From assembly GCF_010211755.1 (NCBI RefSeq), contig NZ_PDWR01000018.1:1-64000 (forward strand): a stretch of DNA of 64,000 bases, given 5' to 3'. Source of the stretch: Pseudoxanthomonas sangjuensis. GTDB taxonomy: Bacteria; Pseudomonadota; Gammaproteobacteria; Xanthomonadales; Xanthomonadaceae. The translations under genes and the position numbers were made by a program. The notes beneath the pieces are model-generated. The model was given only the letters and a program-made list of their open reading frames with translations. It made no database searches and was not told where the DNA came from. Below are positions 1 to 7,237 of the stretch, piece after piece; position 1 is the first letter of the stretch; every line of letters begins with the position of its first letter.

Positions 1-216
1 GTGGGCCACTGCGGTGACAACGCCGCGTGCGAAGGCTTCTTCGGCCTGCTCAAGCGCGAGCGGGTCTACCGCATGACCTACCCAACGCTCGATGCCGCGA
101 GGGCTGATGTGTTCGAATACATCGAGCGGTTCCACAACCCGAGGATGCGACGAAGGGTCGCCAGGCAAGACCAGAAGTTCTCAGCCCTTTTACAACCGTC
201 CGTGATTTCGGGGTAG
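1..216 (+). mobile_element. 3' end of an IS3-family transposase (OrfB integrase core), cut by the window edge
   Basis: The 71 visible residues carry the end of a DDE integrase core: DNAACEGFFGLLKRE, where the glutamate before FF is the third acidic catalytic position, followed by the FEYIERFHNP block typical of IS3-type OrfB proteins. The 5' part lies outside the window. The frame ends at 216. The sequence just after it (about 214-229) could be the right inverted repeat, because its reverse complement starts TGGGAGACGGG; this is inference. The next gene downstream lacks its normal 5' end, which suggests the IS inserted into or deleted part of it. Confidence 0.75.
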
Positions 217-248
217 AACCCGTCTCCCACTTCTCCTACAAGTGCTGC

Positions 249-971
249 ATGGGCGAGAGAACCGTCTTCCGCCTGCTGCAGCAGTTGGAGGAGTATGGGC
301 TCGTCACGCGCACGAAGCGGTTCCAAGGCGGAAGGCAGGTCGCGAGCGAGTACAGGCTGAACCTGGCCGCTCACTACAAAGGCGCCGTGCCAGATGACCA
401 ACTGGCCACGAAACGCTCTGCCAAGTTGGCAGCCCGTGGCATCTACGAGCGGGATAGTCCTGAAACCAGATGCCCTGCCAACTTGGCAGACCGTGAGATG
501 ACAGGGCGGGCTGCCAGTTTGGCAGAGGAAACCACAAAAGCTGTTGTTGTTAGTTCAACAACCAAACGGTGTGACAGCGGTGGCACACCGCACGTCGATG
601 ATCTGATCCCACCTCGGAGCTACACGCCAGAAGAGCAGGAAACGGCCCTGGCGCTTGTCGCTTGCCTTGATGCCCCACTCGATCAGAAAGTGCTGGACGA
701 AGCTGAGGGTTACGAGCGAAAGGGATTGCGAAAGAGCCGCGATCCACTACGCCTACTTCAAAGCTTCATTCGGGTCGCCAAGAGTCAGGGGACCTTCGAG
801 AGCAACCACGGCATCGACATTGCCCGTGAACGGGAACGACGCATCCGTGACGCCCGTGAAGCTGCCGATCGCGCCGCCGCCCGTGCTTGCCTTAAGCCCG
901 CCGACCCTAGCACTGCCAAGAAGCATATGGAAACGGTTGCGGCACTGCTCCGCGCAAGGAGCACTGCGTGA
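249..971 (+). CDS. Winged-helix/HTH protein of a mobile element, probably 5'-truncated
   Basis: The first 40 residues form a HTH recognition helix and wing (GERTVFRLLQQLEEYGLVTR), as in HTH_36-type proteins of plasmids and integrative elements. The frame is open upstream through the transposase end, and no ribosome binding site precedes the ATG at 249, so the first HTH helices were probably lost at the IS junction. The middle of the protein has a repeated short motif (AKLAA, ANLAD, ASLAE) encoded by three copies of one DNA palindrome. The C-terminal part, from about residue 120, is charged and helical with no motif I recognise. A role in replication or element control is likely by family but not proven; it may be a pseudogene. 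Confidence 0.55.
   Translation: MGERTVFRLLQQLEEYGLVTRTKRFQGGRQVASEYRLNLAAHYKGAVPDDQLATKRSAKLAARGIYERDSPETRCPANLADREMTGRAASLAEETTKAVVVSSTTKRCDSGGTPHVDDLIPPRSYTPEEQETALALVACLDAPLDQKVLDEAEGYERKGLRKSRDPLRLLQSFIRVAKSQGTFESNHGIDIARERERRIRDAREAADRAAARACLKPADPSTAKKHMETVAALLRARSTA
418..525. repeat. Three 15-bp palindromes (iteron-like) inside the HTH gene
   Basis: CTGCCAAGTTGGCAG at 418-432, CTGCCAACTTGGCAG at 475-489 and CTGCCAGTTTGGCAG at 511-525. A weaker relative lies near 398-408. Starts are 57 and 36 bp apart, so the copies share a reading phase and give repeated peptide motifs in the overlapping gene. They could be binding sites for the encoded HTH protein or simply repeats of a protein motif. 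Confidence 0.7.
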
Positions 972-1016
972 AGAGGTCTCGCATCCAGCAGGTCGCATGC
1001 GGCCATATCATTCAGG

Positions 1017-1038
1017 CGAGTCCAGCATGCTGGACTCG
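1017..1038. repeat. Perfect 22-bp palindrome upstream of oriT
   Basis: The 11-base arm CGAGTCCAGCA is followed directly by its exact reverse complement, ending at 1038. It lies between the HTH gene and the oriT hairpins, about 10 bp before the outer oriT arm. Possible roles are a binding site for an accessory mobilisation protein or a regulator, or a terminator-like hairpin for the gene ending at 971. Confidence 0.7.
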
Positions 1039-1047
1039 AAAGCATCT

Positions 1048-1111
1048 GTGGGGGCTAGGGCAGGATAGGGAATCGTGTGCGATTCCCCGGGATTCCTCCC
1101 GGTGCCCCCAC
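1048..1111 (-). other. oriT: Probable origin of transfer (oriT) with an RP4/MOBP-type nic site
   Basis: Nested inverted repeats occupy this short gap just before the mobilisation genes: outer arms GTGGGGGC (1048-1055) and GCCCCCAC (1104-1111), an inner hairpin GGGAATCG-tgtg-CGATTCCC (1068-1087), and CCGGGA-ttcc-TCCCGG (1087-1102). On the minus strand the inner hairpin is followed at once by TATCCTG|CCC (1067-1058). This matches the IncP/RP4 nic core, consensus YATCCTG|Y, placing the predicted nick between 1061 and 1060. Motif, hairpin position and neighbouring mobC and relaxase genes agree. Cleavage itself is inferred. Confidence 0.8.
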
Positions 1112-1146
1112 TCCCCACATGCTCCGCGACTGCATGAGGGCCAGAC

Positions 1147-1677
1147 ATGCCTCGTGTAGAAACCACGCTCGACGGCTTCACAAAGGAAGCCTTTCACGCT
1201 CTGGCCAAGCGATCTGGAGTGACGGAGGCAGCCCTGCTTCGGCGGGTCATTGCGACCCTGGTTCGGATGAACCCCAGCGGGCCCGTCAACAAGGACGTGG
1301 AGGATCGACGCTCGTTGCGCATCTCCGTCGGAGTGACGCCAGGCCTCTACGAAGCCGTCACCCAAGCGGCCCGGAATGCCCATACCAGTCGGCCGAGCAT
1401 CGTTCTTGGAACGTTGCGGTCGCGCTTCCTCGATGCGCCGACACTGCTTCCGGTCGAGTTCGAGGCCGTGTCCAGGGCCACCTATGAAGTCGGCATGGTC
1501 GGCATCAATCTCAATCAGCTCGTCCGCTCGCTTCACCAAGGCCACCACCTCCACCTCGCCGACTGCCAACAAACAGTGGGGGAGACGGCGATCGCAGTCG
1601 ATGCGTTGACCCAACAAATCCGGCGCCTGATCGAGACGGCTACCGTACGTTGGGGACCGAAGGAGGGCTGGGAATGA
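1147..1677 (+). CDS. mobC: MobC-like relaxosome accessory protein
   Basis: A 176-residue protein with the MobC signature GINLNQLVRSLHQG at about residues 120-133 and a basic N-terminal half able to form a ribbon-helix-helix-like fold. MobC proteins bind oriT and help the relaxase reach the nic site. The start has a GAGGG ribosome site a few bases upstream. The gene follows the predicted oriT directly and its stop overlaps the relaxase start in ATGA, so the two are translationally coupled. It is longer than minimal MobC proteins, with an extra N-terminal half (about 60-100 residues). Confidence 0.8.
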   Translation: MPRVETTLDGFTKEAFHALAKRSGVTEAALLRRVIATLVRMNPSGPVNKDVEDRRSLRISVGVTPGLYEAVTQAARNAHTSRPSIVLGTLRSRFLDAPTLLPVEFEAVSRATYEVGMVGINLNQLVRSLHQGHHLHLADCQQTVGETAIAVDALTQQIRRLIETATVRWGPKEGWE

Positions 1678-2669
1678 GCCAGCCGCTCGAATCCCTGGAC
1701 CGCCTGCTGCGCGGCCCTGTCCGCTGGCGGAAAAGCGCACCCGACCCCAACGGCAAGCGGCGGCGCTCGTCCCTGGCTGACGACCTGCAGACCATCGCCC
1801 GGGTCACTGCTCGCACTCCGGAAGTGATGGTGCGGATCTCGGGCAAGGCCAAGGGCGCAAAGCATGTGGAAGAACACCTGCGCTACATCACCCGTAACGG
1901 CGAGCTGACGGCCGAAGACGAAAGCGGCCGACTGGTCATCGGTCGGCGGATGGTCAAGGAAACCGCCGCGGCATGGATGGAAGGCAGCGCGCTCAATCGG
2001 CGCCGCAATAGCCGGGATACGGTGAACATCGTCCTGTCCATGCCGCCGGGGACGGATCGAGACAAGCTCCTGGATGCTGCACGCCAGTTCGGCCGGGAAA
2101 CCTTTGGCGACTGCTACTCCTACTTGCTGGTTCGGCACGACGACACGGACCACCCGCATTGCCACCTGACGGTTCGTTCGCTCGGGTTCGCCGGACAGCG
2201 TCTGAACCCTAAGCGGGACGACCTGCAGGCTTGGCGCGTCGCCTTCGCCTCGGCCTGTAGGCAACGCGGCATCGCAGCCGAGGCCACGCCCAGGCGCGTC
2301 CGTGGCGTGGTCCGCAAGCCAAAGAAACAGGCCGTCTTGCACGCCGACAAGGCCAAGCGGTCATCCGTGCAGAGAGCGAAGGTGCGCGAAGCCCTGATGG
2401 CCGTGACTCGATCGAATGAGGCAGCGAGCAAGTTCGATCAGTCCGTCACAGGCATGCAGCTGCAGACCCGCAAGGACTGGAAGCAGCTTGCCGATGATCT
2501 CGCGCGTTCGACAGCAGAAGCTGGGCCAAGCCTCGCACGCCAGATCCATCAGTTCCTGGCACGGATACCAGCGCCCGAGACCGAACGGATGCAGCTCCAG
2601 AAGCAGTTACGCCAACACCTCCAACAACAGAAGGACCAGGACCATGCGAACCCCGAAAGGACGGTTTGA
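1674..2669 (+). CDS. Relaxase / mobilisation nuclease, MOBP (VirD2-like)
   Basis: Nicks oriT and pilots the strand into the recipient. The 331-residue protein begins at the ATG at 1674, which overlaps the mobC stop. Residues 64-75 hold HVEEHLRYITRN, the tyrosine region of this relaxase group (candidate Tyr71). Residues 155-164 are HDDTDHPHCH, the metal-binding three-histidine motif HxDxxxPHxH. Both core motifs are present, so the nuclease could be active. There is no primase or helicase domain, and the C-terminal third is helical and polar. The size fits a mobilisable element rather than a large self-transmissible plasmid. The nic sequence nearby is the type cut by MOBP enzymes, which supports the assignment. 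Confidence 0.9.
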   Translation: MSQPLESLDRLLRGPVRWRKSAPDPNGKRRRSSLADDLQTIARVTARTPEVMVRISGKAKGAKHVEEHLRYITRNGELTAEDESGRLVIGRRMVKETAAAWMEGSALNRRRNSRDTVNIVLSMPPGTDRDKLLDAARQFGRETFGDCYSYLLVRHDDTDHPHCHLTVRSLGFAGQRLNPKRDDLQAWRVAFASACRQRGIAAEATPRRVRGVVRKPKKQAVLHADKAKRSSVQRAKVREALMAVTRSNEAASKFDQSVTGMQLQTRKDWKQLADDLARSTAEAGPSLARQIHQFLARIPAPETERMQLQKQLRQHLQQQKDQDHANPERTV

Positions 2670-2973
2670 AGACCTGGCCGGTCTCCAGTCAGGGGAATCC
2701 GGCCGCGCGATGAGGATGTTCCTCATTGCCATCGAATACGGCAGCACGACGGTGCCGCTCGCCCGCTGCGCGGAGCTATTCGGCTACTCGCCGGACGAAG
2801 CTGCCAAACGCGCGGCGCGCGCCGCGCTTCCGGTGCCGGCCTTCCGCTGTGGAAGCCAGAAGTCGCCGTGGCTGGTCAATGTGGAAGACCTGGCCGATTA
2901 CCTCGAAAACCAGCGGCGCCAAGCGCTCCAGGAATGGCGGAAGGTCAACGGCCCCTCCTATCAGCTGTCTTGA
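2644..2973 (+). CDS. PrtN-like (pyocin activator domain) small protein
   Basis: A 109-residue protein starting at the ATG at 2644, overlapping the relaxase end by 26 bp. The order MRMFLIAIEYGSTTVPLARCAELFGYSP, then a block of small residues, LPVPAFR, KSPWLVNVEDLADYL and a basic tail resembles the pyocin activator PrtN family: a winged-helix-like fold that reads a short target element. In Pseudomonas PrtN activates pyocin genes. Here no pyocin genes are in the window, so it probably regulates functions of the mobile element. The overlap with the relaxase suggests co-expression. The family call rests on pattern similarity. Confidence 0.65.
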   Translation: MRTPKGRFEDLAGLQSGESGRAMRMFLIAIEYGSTTVPLARCAELFGYSPDEAAKRAARAALPVPAFRCGSQKSPWLVNVEDLADYLENQRRQALQEWRKVNGPSYQLS

Positions 2974-3097
2974 TCCACCAGCAGTTGCATGACGGGTGAA
3001 GGGTCACGCCCGACCACAAGGTCAAAGCTTCCAGGCATCCCTCCATTGCGACCCCGGCCGCATTCAGCCGGCATCTCACTGCACAAGGAGCGGACCT

Positions 3098-3547
3098 ATG
3101 TCCCTGGATAAGAAATCCGAGCCTGTCGTCATCACGGTCAGGCCGACCATCATCAGTACCGGCAAACCTGGTCCCAGTGATCTCGACGTTTGGCACAGTC
3201 GATTCACGCGCCCGATCGTCATCGCCGCGACGATGTCCGTTGGCGCTTGGTTGACCAGTGGCATCAGCTTCTGGATCGCCGCACTCGCAATGCTCGCCAT
3301 GGGCACAGTGTTCTACCGCGAATTGCTGCGGGCAGGCTTGATCTTCAATCGCATCGTAGGTGCAGTGCTCGTCCTGGGCGCCCTCCTGCTGCCGGCGATT
3401 CTCATGCTTCTGGCGCAGCTTCGCGCCATCGACCCGACCTTCATCTTCCTCCTTGCCGTGCTCAACGTCGGTCTGGGAATCGGCTGGATCGCCCATGCCA
3501 TGGGTCTTTTCAAGGGAGGGGAGCCGCCATGCGCTACCGCACTCTGA
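3098..3547 (+). CDS. Small integral membrane protein of the transfer region
   Basis: A 149-residue protein. The ATG at 3098 is chosen over an upstream in-frame ATG at 2996 because AAGGAG lies 7 bp before it. Three to four hydrophobic stretches are seen (about residues 40-65, 72-98 and 110-135), with a polar N-terminal tail rich in charged residues. No family is recognised. Its position before a lipoprotein and a VirB6-type protein points to a role in mating-pore function, entry exclusion or helper interaction, but this is only context. The end overlaps the next gene by 19 bp, so the three genes form one operon. Confidence 0.6.
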   Translation: MSLDKKSEPVVITVRPTIISTGKPGPSDLDVWHSRFTRPIVIAATMSVGAWLTSGISFWIAALAMLAMGTVFYRELLRAGLIFNRIVGAVLVLGALLLPAILMLLAQLRAIDPTFIFLLAVLNVGLGIGWIAHAMGLFKGGEPPCATAL

Positions 3548-3849
3548 TCGTTTTCATCCTATTCGTCACCGGCGTCACCAGCTGCTCGAAGCCTGACCCG
3601 GAGACATCTGATACCTCAAATGGGCCTATCGCCGACTGCCTCACCCTGACGGCCCCGAAGAACCGAGAGTACCGAATCGCTGCAGAGCGCGAGTGCCTGG
3701 CGCAACCGTCGCTAGATGCTCGCATGAAGTCGAAGGCCTGCCTGGTGCAGCAAGAGCTGGGCCGCTGCATGACAACGAAAGAGGCCCAGGCCAACGGCTA
3801 TGACGCCGCCCAGGCGCTGGCCGAAACCGCCGAAGCCCGGCGCCATTAA
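3529..3849 (+). CDS. Small lipoprotein of the transfer region
   Basis: A 106-residue protein with an N-terminal membrane helix and lipobox VTSC, giving lipidation at Cys19. The mature part holds four more cysteines (in ADCLTL, ERECLA, KACLVQ and GRCMTT), an even number that could form two disulfides in the periplasm. GGAGGGGAG precedes the start. Small cysteine-rich lipoproteins next to VirB6 genes are often entry-exclusion (EexN) or TrwH/VirB7-like proteins. I cannot assign it to either with confidence. It sits 14 bp before the VirB6-like gene. Confidence 0.6.
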   Translation: MRYRTLIVFILFVTGVTSCSKPDPETSDTSNGPIADCLTLTAPKNREYRIAAERECLAQPSLDARMKSKACLVQQELGRCMTTKEAQANGYDAAQALAETAEARRH

Positions 3850-3863
3850 CGCTGGAGGGAAAC

Positions 3864-4958
3864 ATGGAACCAGATGCTCTGAGAATCGCGGGATTCCTCT
3901 TCGAGTACATACAACCCGCGCTGCAAAACTTCATGGTCGAGGGTAGCACCAACATCATCGCAATCATCGCCGGGCCCGCCGTTGCCTGCCTGACGATCTA
4001 CGTCCTGTTCTGGGGCGTGGCGATGGCTTCCGGGCAGATCAGCGAGCCTTTCACCGACGGCATGAGGCGGATCATCCGCATGTGCATCATCGTCGGCCTC
4101 GCGCTTACGGCGGGGATCTACCAAGGCGTGGTCGGCGAGTTCTTCATGCAGGCCCCGATGGAGATTGCTGGTCAGATCGTTCTTCCTGGAAGCAACCCGA
4201 TCGGGGACGACGTCAATTCCATGTCCACCATGCTCGATGAGGCGGCAGCTCGCGGCTTCGATGTAGCGCAGAGGCCGTGGCAAGAGGGCGTTGTCATGAA
4301 CTCGAAGTCCCTGATGGGCGTCAGCAGCGAGGGACTCCTGTATCAGGGCATCGCAATCCTGCTCGCTACGATCGTCGTGCTCACCGTCGGTGTCGCGGCT
4401 TTCCTGATCCTGGTTGCCAGCCTGCTATTGACGGTTCTCCTCGCCGTCGGGCCGTTGTTCATTCTGTTCGCCCTTCTTCCTGCAACCCAGCGATGGTTCG
4501 AGGCCTGGCTTGGCCAAGTAGTGAATTACGCTTTCAAGGTCATCCTTGTCGTTCTGTCGGCCGCACTGATGTTCAAGTTCCTCGAAAAATTCTTCGAGTA
4601 CATGACGACGATGGGCACGGCGGAACTGTTGATGGCATCGATCAAGGCGATCGCCATGGCAGCTGTGGTTATAGGTGTGATGTGCCAGATGAGTGCCGTC
4701 GCTGCGGCGCTCGGCGGTGGTGCTGCTGCAAGCGCGGGCGGAGCCATCGGACGACTCGCATCAATTGGCGCAGGGGCTGGCAGGATGCTCGCTACAGGCC
4801 ATTCAAAGCGGGCACTGACCTCCAGCAACAATGTGATCGGAAAGGCCGTGGGGGCGACCGCCACCGGTGCCAGCCGAGCGACCAACTACGTCGTGAAGAA
4901 GGGGCTTGAGATGGCACGAAGGCGTGCCACGCCTCGCAACACCGTCACGGCCGGCTGA
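3864..4958 (+). CDS. VirB6/TrbL-type inner-membrane channel protein
   Basis: A 364-residue polytopic protein with a strong GGAGGG ribosome site. Hydrophobic segments fall near residues 33-55, 70-90, 152-210 and 225-290, with a long periplasmic loop between about 95 and 150. The C-terminal tail is glycine/alanine-rich and then basic, as in TrbL/VirB6 proteins of type IV secretion systems. VirB6 forms part of the inner-membrane pore that the substrate crosses. It is the only recognisable mating-pore gene: no VirB4, VirB8-B11 or coupling protein follows. The element has therefore lost the rest or relies on a helper while bringing its own VirB6 variant. Confidence 0.75.
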   Translation: MEPDALRIAGFLFEYIQPALQNFMVEGSTNIIAIIAGPAVACLTIYVLFWGVAMASGQISEPFTDGMRRIIRMCIIVGLALTAGIYQGVVGEFFMQAPMEIAGQIVLPGSNPIGDDVNSMSTMLDEAAARGFDVAQRPWQEGVVMNSKSLMGVSSEGLLYQGIAILLATIVVLTVGVAAFLILVASLLLTVLLAVGPLFILFALLPATQRWFEAWLGQVVNYAFKVILVVLSAALMFKFLEKFFEYMTTMGTAELLMASIKAIAMAAVVIGVMCQMSAVAAALGGGAAASAGGAIGRLASIGAGAGRMLATGHSKRALTSSNNVIGKAVGATATGASRATNYVVKKGLEMARRRATPRNTVTAG

Positions 4959-4977
4959 TCCTTCTATTTGGTTGAGT

Positions 4978-5006
4978 TCGCCGGCGCCGCGAAACGACGC
5001 CGGCGA
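4978..5006. terminator. Hairpin between convergent virB6-like and protease genes
   Basis: TCGCCGGCG (4978-4986) pairs with CGCCGGCGA (4998-5006) around an 11-base loop. It fills the 51-bp gap between two genes that converge. There is no clear T-run, so termination is inferred from position and stem strength. Confidence 0.5.
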
Positions 5007-5009
5007 GGC

Positions 5010-7232
5010 TCAAATCCGGATTGGCAACGACACTTGCGGCTCGATTGGCGATAGAACCGAGGCATATGCACGCAGGATGTCGTTGTACAGATCAGGATGC
5101 CGGTGCGCTTCGATAGTAATAACGAGAGCGTAGGGTATCTTGCCTGCACGCTTAGCTGCGTCTCCGCCAGCTCTGGCATTGTAATGGATATCGAAAGCCG
5201 GTTCGTTTAACGAAGAGCCAAGCATGTTATCCGCATCATGAAGGACGGTTTCCCACTTCCCATCATCAGATCTACGCTGATTCTCGTCGGCATACTTGGC
5301 AGTCTTAAAGAAGCTGCGTGTATTTGGATCCTGCGCATCCTCTTTCGCACTCTTGCCAGAATGAGGACGGAAAGTCACTTCAAGACCGGCCTGTGTATAC
5401 GAGCACGCATCTTGTGGGTCAGTGGGAGACGCATAGCAGAATGTTGCCTTAAGCCTGACTCGCCCTTTTAAGCCATCCTTAGGCAATGGAAGCGGTGCGC
5501 GTAGATACTTGCCCGGCTTCAACTCTCCCTGATAAACGATACGTGCAACACCCGGTCCACACGTGATGATTGACGCAAGATCAGGCGGTATTTGTCCCCA
5601 ACCAACTTCTCGCTGGGCTCGCTCTCCGCGATCAGCTGAGTGGATCAGTAGGGCCTTGATGGCAAGGGGCCTCAGATCTGTACCCAAAACCGAGCGGATG
5701 CCGACGGCCGTGCGCAGCACGTAAGGACTCGCGAAGCTGGTTCCATAGATTGGCGCGAGCGCTGGCTTGCTCCCTTCCGCCAACACATGGAAGTACTGCG
5801 TAGAAGGCGAACCACCAAACGCCACCATATCCGGCTTCACAAAGCCGGGCCTTCTACCTGGCCCGATCGCACTGTAATTGGCACGCTTCCAATCAGGCGC
5901 CTGCCCGTCAGCCGCTCCCACTGCGATTGCATTAACACAGTCTGATGGCACCATCACACGAGAGTTCCCAGACTCGTGATCTGCTTGACCGTTATTCCCA
6001 GCCGCAACCACCATGAAGGTGGCACCGTCTTTCAGATGATCGTCTATGACGGATGTCCAAGCATGAACGTCATCATCGACGATAGGAAGGTCAGGACCCA
6101 AACTGAGATTGATGAACTCATAGCTCCGACTGAGAAGAACTTCCTCGATAAGTCCAAGCGTTCGGTACAGTTCGAGAGGATCCTCTTGCTCAATCGCTGC
6201 ATCGAGCACCCGTCGATGAGTGACGTACGAATAGGGACGTTCAGCCACATCCTCTGGCCTAATTGGGCCAAACAAGAATGCTGATGTAACCGCGAGGCCA
6301 TGGTCCAGCCCATCAGGATCATCTGCGGCGCTCGGATCTCCCTTCTGGTAGTCCTTAAGCCACGGTCCCAGCGGATGCGCTTCCGGCAGTCCGCCATCCA
6401 AGATTGCGACGCGGGGTTCCGCCGAAAGAGGCTGCACATTAGGCAACTTGCAGCCTACTGCATTCTTTCCCACTCGTGGGAAAGGGCGCATAGCACGCAA
6501 CTTCGGCATTGGCCGTACAACGCGCACAAAACTGAACTGCGCCAGCGCTGTAAGCGCGGCCTTTTCCATCTCAACAGGGATGAAGTACAAGTTTCCACTG
6601 GTGAGAGCAAGTTCAGTATGAGCGTGCCCACCAAGCTCATGAACGTAGTTGAAGAAGGCCTCTTGAATGAACCCCGAATCGTCATCAGGCAGAAGATGCA
6701 GAGCCACCTCATAAACGGATCGAGTTGGGTCCGCGACACCCTTAATGCGGTCACCAGGCATCAAAGGAGCAAAGGCTTCCACTTGCGCCAGTTGTAGAGC
6801 CTCGTCCGTACCTTCCGCTTGCAAGCCAGCCCAATCAGCCAACCTCAGAAAAGAAGATCGCTTTCCCGCGACGAATATCTGGGTTGTATCCGTCTCGGTC
6901 GGTGTTGCCTTCTTGCGCCACTTTCGAGGCTTCTCGCGGACCCGGCGACTGCCTATCGACTCCAACCCAGCCGACACCAGCATAGCCCGTGGAAAGTAGG
7001 ACTTCGCTATATACGCAGGATTCAAGGTGAGCTTTGCGACTGCGTAATCTTCCGGACAAGCTTGGCTTGGCAGACGCGCCAAATCCTGCGCAGTCTGCTG
7101 AAACTGGGGTCGAATATAGCCCAACGCCTCCTCGAAGCCGTATACGGGTGCAGGCGGCGGGCCACGCCTTGGCCCCTTGATATCACGCGTCAGCAGTTCC
7201 GCTCGACCAATGAGGAAGTTAGTCGCACTCAT
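5010..7232 (-). CDS. ietS: Subtilisin-like serine protease (S8), IetS-type
   Basis: A 740-residue protein with a complete S8 catalytic set: Asp279 in VAILDGG, His311 in DHGLAV, oxyanion Asn413 in AAGNNG and Ser499 in GTSFASP. There is no signal peptide, so it should act in the cytoplasm. About 270 residues precede the catalytic domain and about 200 follow it; neither part has a motif I know. It starts 5 bp after the AAA+ ATPase gene stop, so the two form an operon. This pairing is the IetA/IetS arrangement known from Agrobacterium Ti plasmid pTiC58, where the protease acts as toxin and the ATPase as antitoxin; such pairs have also been tested as phage defence. The match is by architecture, not by alignment. 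Confidence 0.75.
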   Translation of the reverse strand: MSATNFLIGRAELLTRDIKGPRRGPPPAPVYGFEEALGYIRPQFQQTAQDLARLPSQACPEDYAVAKLTLNPAYIAKSYFPRAMLVSAGLESIGSRRVREKPRKWRKKATPTETDTTQIFVAGKRSSFLRLADWAGLQAEGTDEALQLAQVEAFAPLMPGDRIKGVADPTRSVYEVALHLLPDDDSGFIQEAFFNYVHELGGHAHTELALTSGNLYFIPVEMEKAALTALAQFSFVRVVRPMPKLRAMRPFPRVGKNAVGCKLPNVQPLSAEPRVAILDGGLPEAHPLGPWLKDYQKGDPSAADDPDGLDHGLAVTSAFLFGPIRPEDVAERPYSYVTHRRVLDAAIEQEDPLELYRTLGLIEEVLLSRSYEFINLSLGPDLPIVDDDVHAWTSVIDDHLKDGATFMVVAAGNNGQADHESGNSRVMVPSDCVNAIAVGAADGQAPDWKRANYSAIGPGRRPGFVKPDMVAFGGSPSTQYFHVLAEGSKPALAPIYGTSFASPYVLRTAVGIRSVLGTDLRPLAIKALLIHSADRGERAQREVGWGQIPPDLASIITCGPGVARIVYQGELKPGKYLRAPLPLPKDGLKGRVRLKATFCYASPTDPQDACSYTQAGLEVTFRPHSGKSAKEDAQDPNTRSFFKTAKYADENQRRSDDGKWETVLHDADNMLGSSLNEPAFDIHYNARAGGDAAKRAGKIPYALVITIEAHRHPDLYNDILRAYASVLSPIEPQVSLPIRI

Positions 7233-7237
7233 CTTGA

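Noticed and set aside
2996..3097. Upstream start for the small membrane protein
   Set aside because: The extra 34 residues are not protein-like and the internal ATG at 3098 has a clear AAGGAG site.
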